Shown here: positions 45,017 through 55,000 of the stretch, in pieces
Layout of the letters: the number at the start of each line of letters is the position of its first letter
Numbering within the stretch: position 1 is the stretch's first letter
From: Niabella soli DSM 19437
GTDB taxonomy: Bacteria; Bacteroidota; Bacteroidia; Chitinophagales; Chitinophagaceae
Assembly (NCBI RefSeq): GCF_000243115.2
Contig: NZ_CP007035.1
Location: 3,348,001-3,412,000 of the forward strand
Length of the DNA stretch: 64,000 nucleotides
Direction: 5' to 3'
The notes under the pieces: model-generated
Seen by the model: only the letters and a program-made list of their open reading frames with translations
Told to the model about the DNA's origin: nothing
Database searches by the model: none
Translations under genes and position numbers: made by a program

Positions 45017-46099
45017 ATGGAACAGCTATTCATTTTTGATGCACACCTTGATCTTGCCATGAATGCCATTGAATGGAACCGGGACCTGACCCGCCCTTTG
45101 GCTGAAATCAGGCAAAGAGAAATGTACATGAACGATAAACCGGACCGGGGTAAAGGAACCGTTTGCCTTCCGGAATTGAGAAGAGGCCGGATAGGGCTGG
45201 TGGTAGCCACCCAGCTCTCCCGCTATACGCCCCCGGGAAGTTCCCTACCGGGATGGAATTCCCCCCAGCAGGCCTGGGCTATGACGCAGGCGCAACTTGC
45301 CTGGTATAAAGAAATGGAAGCGATTGGAGAAATGGTGCAGATCACCAACCTGCAGGAGCTTGAAGCCCATTTGTCTTTATGGAATGACCTGACGATTCCT
45401 GATGAAAAAAAAGCTATCGGTTATATTTTAAATCTTGAAGGGGCTGATTCTTTAGTGGATGTTTCCTATTTGCAAAGAGCGTATGATTATGGATTAAGAG
45501 CGGTGGGCCTGTCACATTTCGGCCCCGGCAGGTATGCGCCTGGTACAAAAAGAGAAGGAAACATCACTGCAGCGGGAAAAGAATTATTAAAAGAAATGGG
45601 ACGGCTTAACCTGATCCTGGACGTAACCCACCTTACTGACGAAGGTTTTCATGAAGCAATGGAGCTTTACGAGGGGCCGGTTTGGGCCAGCCATCATAAT
45701 GTAAGAAAAATAGTTCCCACCCAACGTCAGCTTACTGACGAGCAGATAAAAGCGCTGATAGATCGGGATGCCGTTATCGGAGGTATGCTCGACTGCTGGG
45801 CCATGGACACCCGGTTCATTGATACAGTATCTGATCCCTGGCAGTTAAATATCAGGCTGGAAAACCTGGTGGATCACTGGGATCACATCTGCCAGTTGGC
45901 CGGCAACAGCCTTCATGTAGCGATTGGCAGTGATCTGGACGGTATATTCGGAACCGAGCAATGTCCCTGGGATATGGATTCAATCGCCGACCTGCAAAAA
46001 TACCAGATGATCCTTTCGGCAAGGGGATACAGCACAGAAGATATTGAAAATATATTTCATAAAAACTGGCTTCGTTTTCTACGTAAGGCCTGGAGCTGA
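45017..46099 (+). CDS. Membrane dipeptidase family (peptidase M19) protein
   Basis: A 360-residue zinc peptidase of the renal dipeptidase family, which split dipeptides, in some bacteria those with D-amino acids. The metal motif DAHLDLAMNA (DxHxD), the bridging Glu in LNLEGADSLVD, the His in LDVTHLTDEGFHEAM and HHNVRK, and GSDLDG near the end are all visible. No signal peptide is seen, so the enzyme seems cytoplasmic. It overlaps closely (3-bp gap) with the dehydrogenase-like gene, so both are translated from one transcript and may act on the same compound. Confidence 0.9.
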   Translation: MEQLFIFDAHLDLAMNAIEWNRDLTRPLAEIRQREMYMNDKPDRGKGTVCLPELRRGRIGLVVATQLSRYTPPGSSLPGWNSPQQAWAMTQAQLAWYKEMEAIGEMVQITNLQELEAHLSLWNDLTIPDEKKAIGYILNLEGADSLVDVSYLQRAYDYGLRAVGLSHFGPGRYAPGTKREGNITAAGKELLKEMGRLNLILDVTHLTDEGFHEAMELYEGPVWASHHNVRKIVPTQRQLTDEQIKALIDRDAVIGGMLDCWAMDTRFIDTVSDPWQLNIRLENLVDHWDHICQLAGNSLHVAIGSDLDGIFGTEQCPWDMDSIADLQKYQMILSARGYSTEDIENIFHKNWLRFLRKAWS

Positions 46100-46303
46100 T
46101 CTTATAAACGAAAAAATGCCCAGGTGCCAGATTCAACGATGCCGCCATTGCCAAAGGTGAAATGCCCCAGCAGTAGAACGATCGAAAGAAATAGCATTCC
46201 CGATCACATAAACACGGTTTTCCATTTCCACTGAGTGTTGGTAGTCTGCAGGATAGTATTACAAATGCAATGAAAAGTATAATTTCCCGGTTATCTGTTT
46301 ATC

Positions 46304-46311
46304 TATTTTTG
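46304..46311 (+). promoter_or_regulatory. -7 element before the polysaccharide locus
   Basis: TATTTTTG, an exact match to TAnnTTTG, 38 bases before the GH3 ATG. It could drive the locus from its first gene. No TTTG at standard -33 spacing was found. The gap 46100-46303 shows nothing else. Confidence 0.45.
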
Positions 46312-46349
46312 AAAGGGTTAGTTCTGATAAAAGCCAAAATTTATCAATT

Positions 46350-48656
46350 ATGAAGCGAATACTATTTTTTTTCCTGGTGCTGGGGCCCTTTATTGCGTTG
46401 GGGCAAACCAAAACCCGCAAAGGGCCTCTTTATAAGGATCCTTTGCAGTCTGTTGAGGTACGCGTGAAAGACCTTTTGAGCAGGATGACCCTTCAGGAGA
46501 AGCTCGCGCAAATGCAGGATCTATCGGCGAGTGAGATCATGGTTTCCGATGCGATTGATCCGGTGAAGATGGACCAGAAACTTAAAGGGAAAAGTTTTGG
46601 TGTATTTGAAGGAATGGGTTTAACAGTGGCGCAATATGCTAAAGTGATCAACACACTGCAGGAATACATGGTTAAAAAAACGCGGCTGGGGATTCCTGTG
46701 CTGACCTCTTCCGAGGCGCTTCACGGATGTGTGCATGGCGGCGCTACCGTTTATCCGCAAGCTATCGCATTGGGGAGCACTTTTAATCCGGCGCTGGTGA
46801 ACCAGATGACGCAAACGATTACAAAGGAGTTGAAAGCACAAGGCATTACTCAGGTGCTGTCGCCCGATCTCGATCTGGCCCGTGAGCTGAGATGGGGAAG
46901 GGTTGAAGAAACTTATGGGGAAGATCCTTATCTCACCAGCCGTATGGGAGTAGCATTTACGAAAGGCTTTACCGAAAACAATATCATTTGTACACCCAAG
47001 CATTTTGCGGCGCATGGCACACCAAGGGGCGGACTGAACCTTGCTTCGGTGGCCGGCGGCGAAAGGGAACTCCGCTCCATTTATCTAAAACCTTTTGAGG
47101 CGGTGATTAAAGAAGCGCAACCTTTAAGCATTATGAATGCCTACAGTTCCTATGATGGCGTCCCCATGGCCGCGTCACATCAGGTGCTTACAGATATTTT
47201 AAGAAAAGAGCTTGGCTTTAGAGGGTATGTTTATTCTGACTGGGGTGCGGTGGAGATGCTGTATTCTTTTCAGCGTACCGCAAAAGGTCCTGCGGAAGCG
47301 GCCTTGCAGGCTGTCAAAGCAGGATTGGATCTTGAAGTGTGGAGCGATTGTTTTGAAAAGCTGGATAGTCTTGTAAAAGCAGGAACCTTACCGGTACGGT
47401 ATATTGATACGGCTGTTTCCAGAATACTGAGCGCAAAATTTGCAATCGGATTGTTTGAACATCCCTATCCTAATCTTAAAGGTTTAACCTCCGACATCCA
47501 TACGCCACAGTCGGTGCAGCTGGCTTTGGATATTGCCCGTGAATCGATTGTACTGTTAAAGAATGAAGATCATCTTTTGCCGCTTAAAGGGAGTATCAGG
47601 TCTATAGCCGTTATTGGCCCCAATGCTGATCACGTTCAATTTGGTGATTATTCCTGGACGAATGACAACCGTCATGGAATTACACCGCTTCAAGGAATAC
47701 AGGCCCTGGCAGGAAACAAGATCCAAATAAACCATGCAAAAGGTTGTGATACCTGGTCGCAAAACAGAGAGGGTTTTTCAGCGGCGGTAGCAGCCGCTTC
47801 AAAAAGTGATGTTGCTGTTGTCTTTGTGGGTTCTTCAAGTGCTTCACCCGGCTATCCTCATCCCGATGCTACCAGTGGGGAAGGTTATGATCTTTCCGAT
47901 CTTAAATTGCCCGGTGTTCAGGAAGACCTCGTTAAGGCAATTAAGCAAACGGGTAAACCTGTTGTAGTGGTACTGGTTTCAGGCAAACCCTTTGCCATTC
48001 CATGGATCAAAGAAAATATCCCGGCGATAGTGGGGCAATGGTATCCCGGAGAGCAGGGAGGAACAGCCATTGCAGAAGTTTTATTTGGTCCCGCTAATGG
48101 TGGGATAAATCCTTCAGGAAAACTCAATGTATCCTTTCCTCAGAGTGTAGGACACCTGCCTGTATTTTATAATTATTATCCATCCGACAACGGGTATTAT
48201 AATAAAAGAGGTTCCCTTAATAGTCCGGGTAAGGACTATGTGTTTTCAAGCCCGGATCCTTTATGGGCCTTTGGTACCGGGCTGAGCTATACCAGCTTTG
48301 AATACCAGGAGATGGAACTGTCGAAAACTTCCTTTTCTGCAGGGGAGACCTGTCACATCAAACTCAGGGTAAAAAATACAGGAGCGATGGATGGTAAAGA
48401 AGTAGTGCAGCTCTATGTGAGGGATAAAGTAAGTTCAGTGGCAACACCGGTTAAAGAATTAAAGCGCTTCGAAAAAGTGTTTATAAAAAAAGGAGCGACG
48501 GCTACGGTACAGTTTGATTTGCCTATGAAAGAACTGGCCCTGTACAATGCTGATATGAAAAGAGTGGTGGAAGCTGGTGAATTTGAACTGCAGGCGGGAA
48601 CGGCATCCGACCAGATCAAGCTGGTAAAAACAATTGAGGTCAAAGATAAGTTGTAG
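46350..48656 (+). CDS. Glycoside hydrolase family 3 beta-glycosidase, exported
   Basis: A 768-residue GH3 enzyme of the BglX type that removes beta-linked glucose or xylose from chain ends. The signal peptide ends near ALGQ (residue 19). The catalytic barrel has GRVEETYGEDPYLTSRMG, CTPKHFAAHG and the nucleophile region YVYSDWGAVEML (Asp). The second alpha/beta domain follows, then a C-terminal fibronectin type III-like domain (VQLYVRDKVSSVATPVKEL). The length is typical. It leads the plus-strand locus; specificity is open, since GH3 covers several sugars. A leader with a -7 element precedes it. Confidence 0.94.
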   Translation: MKRILFFFLVLGPFIALGQTKTRKGPLYKDPLQSVEVRVKDLLSRMTLQEKLAQMQDLSASEIMVSDAIDPVKMDQKLKGKSFGVFEGMGLTVAQYAKVINTLQEYMVKKTRLGIPVLTSSEALHGCVHGGATVYPQAIALGSTFNPALVNQMTQTITKELKAQGITQVLSPDLDLARELRWGRVEETYGEDPYLTSRMGVAFTKGFTENNIICTPKHFAAHGTPRGGLNLASVAGGERELRSIYLKPFEAVIKEAQPLSIMNAYSSYDGVPMAASHQVLTDILRKELGFRGYVYSDWGAVEMLYSFQRTAKGPAEAALQAVKAGLDLEVWSDCFEKLDSLVKAGTLPVRYIDTAVSRILSAKFAIGLFEHPYPNLKGLTSDIHTPQSVQLALDIARESIVLLKNEDHLLPLKGSIRSIAVIGPNADHVQFGDYSWTNDNRHGITPLQGIQALAGNKIQINHAKGCDTWSQNREGFSAAVAAASKSDVAVVFVGSSSASPGYPHPDATSGEGYDLSDLKLPGVQEDLVKAIKQTGKPVVVVLVSGKPFAIPWIKENIPAIVGQWYPGEQGGTAIAEVLFGPANGGINPSGKLNVSFPQSVGHLPVFYNYYPSDNGYYNKRGSLNSPGKDYVFSSPDPLWAFGTGLSYTSFEYQEMELSKTSFSAGETCHIKLRVKNTGAMDGKEVVQLYVRDKVSSVATPVKELKRFEKVFIKKGATATVQFDLPMKELALYNADMKRVVEAGEFELQAGTASDQIKLVKTIEVKDKL

Positions 48657-48702
48657 GCTTTTTATACGGTTTGATTGCCTGGTCGCAATCTTTGAAAAAT
48701 CC

Positions 48703-48742
48703 CGGTCAGGAGAACCAGCCTATCGTAGGCAGGCACTGACCG
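48703..48742. repeat. Nested hairpin between locus genes
   Basis: CGGTCAG (48703-48709) pairs with CTGACCG (48736-48742), enclosing GCCTA-TCG-TAGGC (48718-48730). It lies 47 bp after the GH3 stop. There is no T-run, so it is more likely an mRNA processing or stability element than a terminator. Confidence 0.5.
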
Positions 48743-48815
48743 TGGTACAGGCCAGGGTTTGTGTGCCCCTATACCACTTGAGATTACATTTAAATAAAAT
48801 TGATTCCGGTTCATT

Positions 48816-50237
48816 ATGAAATCTATAAATATGATTAAAAACACGTTTATATTATTGACGCTTGTTGTATTGATGGCCAACTGCAGCAAAGGATCAGCCA
48901 GTAATAAAGGGACAGATAATGGAGGTGAGGCTCCGGGGGAGCAGGTGACGATTGACGTTACAAAAACCGTATCGGCAAATTTTGCCGGCTTCGGTACGCA
49001 ATACAATCAGAATGTTTATGCTGCGATCAGTGCTGTCGATGGAATTACAACCGCAAACATTGGTCAGTTGGAAGCTAAAGTAAAAGCGTTGAAGTCCCGG
49101 TATGTCCGGATATTCTTTGATTCGAGGGCATGGCCGGCGGATCCCGGATACTCCACTGCTACGGCAGATTTTATGACGTCGTTCCTAAAAACGGTTCAGT
49201 TGGCCCAGGATGGCGGCGCTGCTACGATCAACATTACTTTCTGGCATACGTCTACTCCGGAGGAAATGCCTGCTTTTGCCGACATTTTAAAAGAGCTGAT
49301 CGTAACCCGGGGATTGAGCTCGGTTAAAGAAGTGACGATTCAAAATGAGCCCAACAGTACCAGCATGACCATGGATTATTATAAAACCTGTTACACCGCG
49401 CTCGATCAGGCACTGACTATCCGTGGAATTCGTAACAAGATAAATTTTGTAGGAGGCGATCTTGTTCAAACCAACCAGCAGGCCTGGTTTGGTTACCTGG
49501 CAGCTAATATGGGCGACCTGCTTTCTGGTTATTCAACGCATATATACTGGGATGATAATGATGCAGCAAAACCCATGACCCGGCTTACGGAAGTGGCAGC
49601 TATTGTAAAGGCGCCGGGATCGGCAAATAAGCCGGTTTATATCACCGAATACGGAGTAAGAGGGGGAAATAAAACCGGCGCTCCCGATCCCGGTTATCTT
49701 ACGGGAACTTCCACCCCCATAGCACAAACCCCAGTTGCTGCTATGCAGAATGCATTGTTCCAGATCAATGGATTGAACCTGGGTTTTTCAGGGTTTATCA
49801 GGTGGGACTGTTATAAAGCCAAGTACGATAACGGAACCCAGTACTTCTCGTGCATCGGGAGCGGTACAGACGGCTACCCGCTGTATCCCCTGTACTATAT
49901 GACCTGGCTTTTTAACCATACATCGGAACCCGGCTGGAGAGTGGTGTCGTCTTATCCCACTGCAGGAGATAACAGACCAATAATAGCTGCGGCTATGATC
50001 AACGCCACTGCTTCCGAACAAACCATCTATGTCATTAATAAGTCTTCAGGGCAGGTAGCATACACGGCGGGCGGCCTTATTCCAAATAAAAAATATACCG
50101 TCTGCTCCTTTAATAATAACAATAACGGACAGTTGGAAAAAAGTGAGGCAACGGCTGGCGGTGATGGTAAAATACTTCATACTATAAAACCGAATTCATT
50201 TGTCGCTATCACGACGTATGATCTGACACTGCCATAA
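48816..50237 (+). CDS. Lipoprotein with clan GH-A-type glycosidase barrel
   Basis: A 473-residue predicted lipoprotein (hydrophobic N-terminus, then MANCSKGS with Cys at about 23) carrying a TIM barrel. The motifs TIQNEPNS (Asn-Glu-Pro, acid/base position) and VYITEYGVRG (nucleophile position) are those of clan GH-A glycosidases such as GH5, GH30 or GH39. I cannot place it in one family; the C-terminal part (VYVINKSSGQVAYTAG-like beta strands) looks like a small beta-sandwich as in GH30/GH39. The ATG at 48816 is first; another lies at 48831. It fits a surface-attached endo- or exo-glycosidase in the locus. Confidence 0.75.
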   Translation: MKSINMIKNTFILLTLVVLMANCSKGSASNKGTDNGGEAPGEQVTIDVTKTVSANFAGFGTQYNQNVYAAISAVDGITTANIGQLEAKVKALKSRYVRIFFDSRAWPADPGYSTATADFMTSFLKTVQLAQDGGAATINITFWHTSTPEEMPAFADILKELIVTRGLSSVKEVTIQNEPNSTSMTMDYYKTCYTALDQALTIRGIRNKINFVGGDLVQTNQQAWFGYLAANMGDLLSGYSTHIYWDDNDAAKPMTRLTEVAAIVKAPGSANKPVYITEYGVRGGNKTGAPDPGYLTGTSTPIAQTPVAAMQNALFQINGLNLGFSGFIRWDCYKAKYDNGTQYFSCIGSGTDGYPLYPLYYMTWLFNHTSEPGWRVVSSYPTAGDNRPIIAAAMINATASEQTIYVINKSSGQVAYTAGGLIPNKKYTVCSFNNNNNGQLEKSEATAGGDGKILHTIKPNSFVAITTYDLTLP

Positions 50238-50382
50238 AAGGTTGTTTTGTTTGTTTCAAAAGGGCATAAAAATTCCTTGTGTTATTGTCATGATGAAGAA
50301 TGCGGAGTGGATCCCTGTTGCTTTCTACAAAATGAACACAAACCCTGAAGAGCTTTTTTATAAATAGGATGCATTTGAAAGA

Positions 50383-50399
50383 TTGTATTATTAATACAA
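50383..50399. promoter_or_regulatory. AT-rich palindrome upstream of the 50486 gene
   Basis: TTGTATTATTAATACAA is a perfect 8+1+8 inverted repeat, 86 bp before the ATG. It could be an operator for a regulator of the locus; none is encoded nearby. Confidence 0.35.
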
Positions 50400-50485
50400 A
50401 CAAAAGTAGTAGACGTCGAGACGCTTATTAGCTATTTTCGGTTATTCGTTATAAACATAACTGGTTTAATCAACAAAATTTACTT

Positions 50486-51844
50486 ATGATGAATGTATTT
50501 AACGGCTGCAAACCCAAGTATTTTCTTTTTGTAATGATGGTGTTATCATTAACTGCTCATTGTTTCGCCCAGCAAAAAAAAGGGTCGTCCGAGCCGTTAA
50601 TACCACCCGTTGGAAATGAGAAATTTTCTCCAGATGCTTTTCTGATCGGAAGGGATTTTCATCATAATAAATTTATTAATCGTGAACAGGGATTGAAAGG
50701 AATGGCCGAATGTAATTTTACACTTGCCGATGCGGCAGATCCCCAAAACTATGCGCTTTGCCAAAAATTAGGTCTTTCTGTTGTTGTGTCCGAAGGTCCT
50801 CATTTGACCGGAGGGGATTGGATGAAATTATCGGATGCAGAAATTGACAATTACATTAAAAAGATGGTTGAGAAAGCAGGCCATAGCAAGGCGATAATCG
50901 GTTATCATATATGTGATGAGCCTTCAGCTTTGGCTTTTCCTGCCCTGGCAAAGGCTGTTGCGGCGGTGAAGAAATATGCGCCCGGAAAGTTGGCAACGGT
51001 TAATCTCTACCCCAACTATGCCACTATATGGCAAATGGACCAGGTCAAATCCCAGCTAGGCACAAAGACGTATAGCGAGTACCTCGAAAGGTTTGTAAAC
51101 GAAGTGAAACCACAGTTTCTTAGTTATGACAATTACATGGTGGAGATGTCAATGGATTTAAAGGAGACAACAAAGGCAGCAAAATATTATACCAACCTGC
51201 TGGAAGTGCGGCGCGTCGCTTTAAAGTATAAGCTGCCCTTTGTCAATGTTGTTTCTTCCAATCAGATTCGTCCGCAAACACCAATACCCTCGCCGGCCAA
51301 TTTAGCTTTTCAGGCGTACACCAGTTTAGCCGCGGGAGCGGGAGGAATCAGGTGGTACACCTACCACGGGCAAGCCTATGGTTACAATCCTATTGATAAG
51401 GAGGAGCACAAAACCTTAACCTGGCGGTATTTGCAGGAGGTGAACCGGCAGTTGAGCGTTCTCGGCCCCATTATTAAGCAACTGACGTCCACAGGCGTTT
51501 ATTTTACCTCACCTGCGCCGGACGCCTCCTTACCGCTGTTGCCGGGGAAGTGGGTGCAGCAACTGAATACTGATGCCCCCATGATGGTAGGCGAATTTGT
51601 AAGTAAGGGCGGCACAAATTATGTGATGGTGGTGAACCTAAGCCTGGAGAAATCCGCCCGCTTCGATATTCAGACAAAAATTGATAGTGAGAAAATATGG
51701 GTAGTTGATGTGGGAGAGAACGGAAGGCTGGTGCCGGCCAGTCATAAAAAGGGTATCTGGCTTACAGCAGGACAGGGCGTATTGATCAAATGCGGGGGCG
51801 AAGCGTATGTTGAATCTGATGAAAAAAAACCATGGTACTATTAA
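50486..51844 (+). CDS. Exported unclassified TIM-barrel glycosidase-like protein
   Basis: A 452-residue exported protein; the signal peptide ends near CFAQ (residue 28). The first about 340 residues look like a TIM barrel with IIGYHICDEPSALAF, where the Glu after Asp is at a typical acid/base position, and GAGGIRWYTYHGQAYGYNP near the barrel end. The last about 90 residues form a likely beta-sandwich (MMVGEFVSKGGTNYVMVVNL). I do not recognise a CAZy family; it is reminiscent of GH42-like proteins common in Bacteroidota loci. The gene is followed by SusC, so it should act on the same glycan. Confidence 0.65.
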   Translation: MMNVFNGCKPKYFLFVMMVLSLTAHCFAQQKKGSSEPLIPPVGNEKFSPDAFLIGRDFHHNKFINREQGLKGMAECNFTLADAADPQNYALCQKLGLSVVVSEGPHLTGGDWMKLSDAEIDNYIKKMVEKAGHSKAIIGYHICDEPSALAFPALAKAVAAVKKYAPGKLATVNLYPNYATIWQMDQVKSQLGTKTYSEYLERFVNEVKPQFLSYDNYMVEMSMDLKETTKAAKYYTNLLEVRRVALKYKLPFVNVVSSNQIRPQTPIPSPANLAFQAYTSLAAGAGGIRWYTYHGQAYGYNPIDKEEHKTLTWRYLQEVNRQLSVLGPIIKQLTSTGVYFTSPAPDASLPLLPGKWVQQLNTDAPMMVGEFVSKGGTNYVMVVNLSLEKSARFDIQTKIDSEKIWVVDVGENGRLVPASHKKGIWLTAGQGVLIKCGGEAYVESDEKKPWYY

Positions 51845-52002
51845 TTGCTCATTTGCTGAATAAAAAATAGCGTGTTGGGAATTTGAAGAGTAAAAGCAAC
51901 GTTGTAATCAGCCTGCTTTCGGCTGCTGTATGCTGTTTTATCTTCCTGCCAGATTCACGCCGGATAATTTTAATTAGTTCATCACTTAAATGCGTTTGCA
52001 AT

Positions 52003-55000
52003 ATGAAAAAAGCGATCATGCTGTTTTTGCTTGTTTCCATTCTGGCCGTAAATGCGATCGGACAAAAGAGGATAACGGGTATAGTAACAGATGAAAATTC
52101 CCAGCCAATTTCCGGGGTATCAGTGCTGGTAAAGGGGACCAATACGGGCACTGTTACCGACACTGTAGGGAAATATTCCATACCGGTCCATAAGGGCCAA
52201 ACATTGGTATTCAGTTTTGTTGGAAATTCCACGGAAGAGCGTGTTGTTGGCAGCCAATCAACAATCAGTGTTTCCTTAAAAAATACATCCAGTTTACTTC
52301 AGGAGGTGGTGGTAGGATATGGGGTGCAAAAGAAAGCTGAAGTAACAGGGGCTGTTGCCACCATTGATGTGAAGAAGGCGCTGGATTCCCGGCCTGTTCC
52401 GGATCTGGCGCGTGCTTTACAGGGCGTTTCTCCAGGGCTTTTGATCACAACCTCCAGCGGTAATATCGGGCAGTCTCCCGAGATACATTTGCGGGGAGTG
52501 GACGGATCGGTGAACGCCGATGCCAAACCCCTGATACTGCTGGATAACGTTCCTATTCCCGACATGATGATGGTAAATCCTGAGGACATTGAATCCATCT
52601 CTGTTCTCAAGGATGCGGCATCCGCTTCTATTTATGGGGCGAGAGGTTCCTGGGGTGTTATTCTTTTAACTTCTAAAAAAGGCAGGAAAGGTCAGGTGCG
52701 TATATCATACGATAACAATTTTGCCTGGTCTTCTCCAATGAATACTCCCCAAATAGCGGATGGGGCAGCAGGTGCAGAATATATGTTGCGTCAGTACAGA
52801 AGAACGGCTCCCAATACAGCAAGCTTCAATATACTCGGCGCTTATTATGATGACCTGAGTATAGAACGGATGCGGCAATGGAAGGCGCTTTACGGCGGCA
52901 TGGACCTGGGACCAGAAATGGTGGAAGGCCGCGATTTTGAACGCCGGAATGGACAAACCTATTATTACAGGGCATGGGATATTGATAATTTGTTTCTTAA
53001 TGACGCTTCACCTCAAATGAAACACAACCTCTCCATTTCCGGGGGCGATAGTAAAACAACCTATTATGCAAGTTTTGGAGCAATGGATCAGAGAGGGTTG
53101 GTGAAAGTGGCTCCTAAGCCGGACCGGTTTACCCGCTTTAACGGAACGGTGCGGGTGGAAACAAAGATCAATAAGTGGTTTACAGCCCGTACCTCCCTGA
53201 TGAGTTATGCGTCGAACAAGCAGTACCCTCAATTCAGGCTGGCCAAAGCCGGAGGCGGAGGCAATGAATACTGGTTTAATATTTACCGTTATCCGGAAAC
53301 CTATCCTTACGGAACGTTCAACGGCCTGCCATTAAAGAATATTCTCAACGAACTTCAGCAGGCGCATATAAATACCGTAAAAGGAGATCAGAGCCGGTTG
53401 CAGGCCGGGGCTACGCTGACCTTCCTTAAAGGCTGGACTGCCGATGTGGACTATACCTATTCTGTCAATAATTCTCATGATAATGTTGCCACGGCTCCCA
53501 TTTCAGGAATTAATAGCTGGGTTGACCCTACTTTAACCAGTGTGCTCGACAATTACTTTCCCGCAGAGGATTATGTGATCGAAACCTCCAGGTGGATCAG
53601 GAGGAATGTGGGCAAAGCCTATACTACTTATAATAAAACGATCGGGGGTCATAGTTTCAAGTTAATGGCAGGCAGTGATATCGAGTATTACATTTCCGAT
53701 TTTCAAACCTCGGAAGCTGATGGTTTAATGCTGCCTTCCAAGCCGACCCTGAATCTCACATCCGGAGCAGAATTTGCCAATGGCTATCCCACTCACTGGT
53801 CAACGTTGGGCTATTTTGGACGTCTGAATTATGCGTACAAAAACAAATACCTGCTGGAAGCAAATCTCAGAAGAGACGGCGCCTCCAATTTTCCTGTGAA
53901 TAAGAAGTGGGCAACCTTCCCGTCTTTCTCTGCGGGATATATCCTTTCCAATGAGAAATTTATGGATGGGGTAAAGGATAAATTAGCATTAAGCTTTTTG
54001 AAGATCCGTGGGTCCTGGGGTTCCATTGGCAATAATGATATAGGAAACAACTCCTATATCCGCACCATGACAGCAGGTTCTTCCAACTGGTGGATCAACG
54101 GTCTTAATCCTACGATGGTAGGCGAATTTGCAAACGTCTCAGATGCTTTAACCTGGGAAACGATTCAGACGACGGATCTCGGATTGAACGCACGTTTTTT
54201 TAAGGATGCTCTTTCGATTGATTTTGACGTGTTCAACCGTGCTACAAAAGGAATGGTTACAACGGGTGTGGAAGCGCCCTCCTCACTTGGTTCAGCCCCT
54301 TCGAAACGTAATTTCGGAGAACTGGTAACCAAAGGCTGGGAACTGGCAATAACCTACAACAAACAATTTTCAAATGGTATTGGTTTTAATGTAATGGGCT
54401 CGCTTTCCGATGCAACAGGCCGCATTACCAAATTTGCCAATACCGAAGTAAGTATATTACCGGGAGGCAATGATGTGCCCAATTACCAGGGTAAGGAAAT
54501 GGGGGAGATTTGGGGCTATACTTCGGACAGGCTATTTACGAATGCTGACTTCACCGGGAATAACGGAGCCGGAAACCCTATTTGGTATTACGATCCAAAA
54601 ACACCCAACCAGGATGCGCTTAATTCTAGTTCGGCGTTCCATTTTGGACCGGGTGATGTGAAGTATAAAGATCTTAATGGCGATGGCGTGGTTGATTATG
54701 GCGGTGGAACAAATCTGGATCATGGGGATATGCACATCATTGGAAATACCACGCCTCGTTACTTGTTTGGCTTTAGAGTGGGATTGAACTATAAAGGGTT
54801 TGATTTCAGCGGCTTTTTGCAAGGCGTAGGCAAGAGAGATTATTGGGCTACAGGCTCGTTGTTTATTCCGGGCTTTACGCAGGGCGAAGCCGTTTACCAG
54901 AACCAGATGAACTATTGGACACCGGAGCACCCCGATGCGTTCTACCCGGCTCCCTCTAATCCCAGCGCAAATAATCACAATGCCAACTGGCAGTCCCAGA

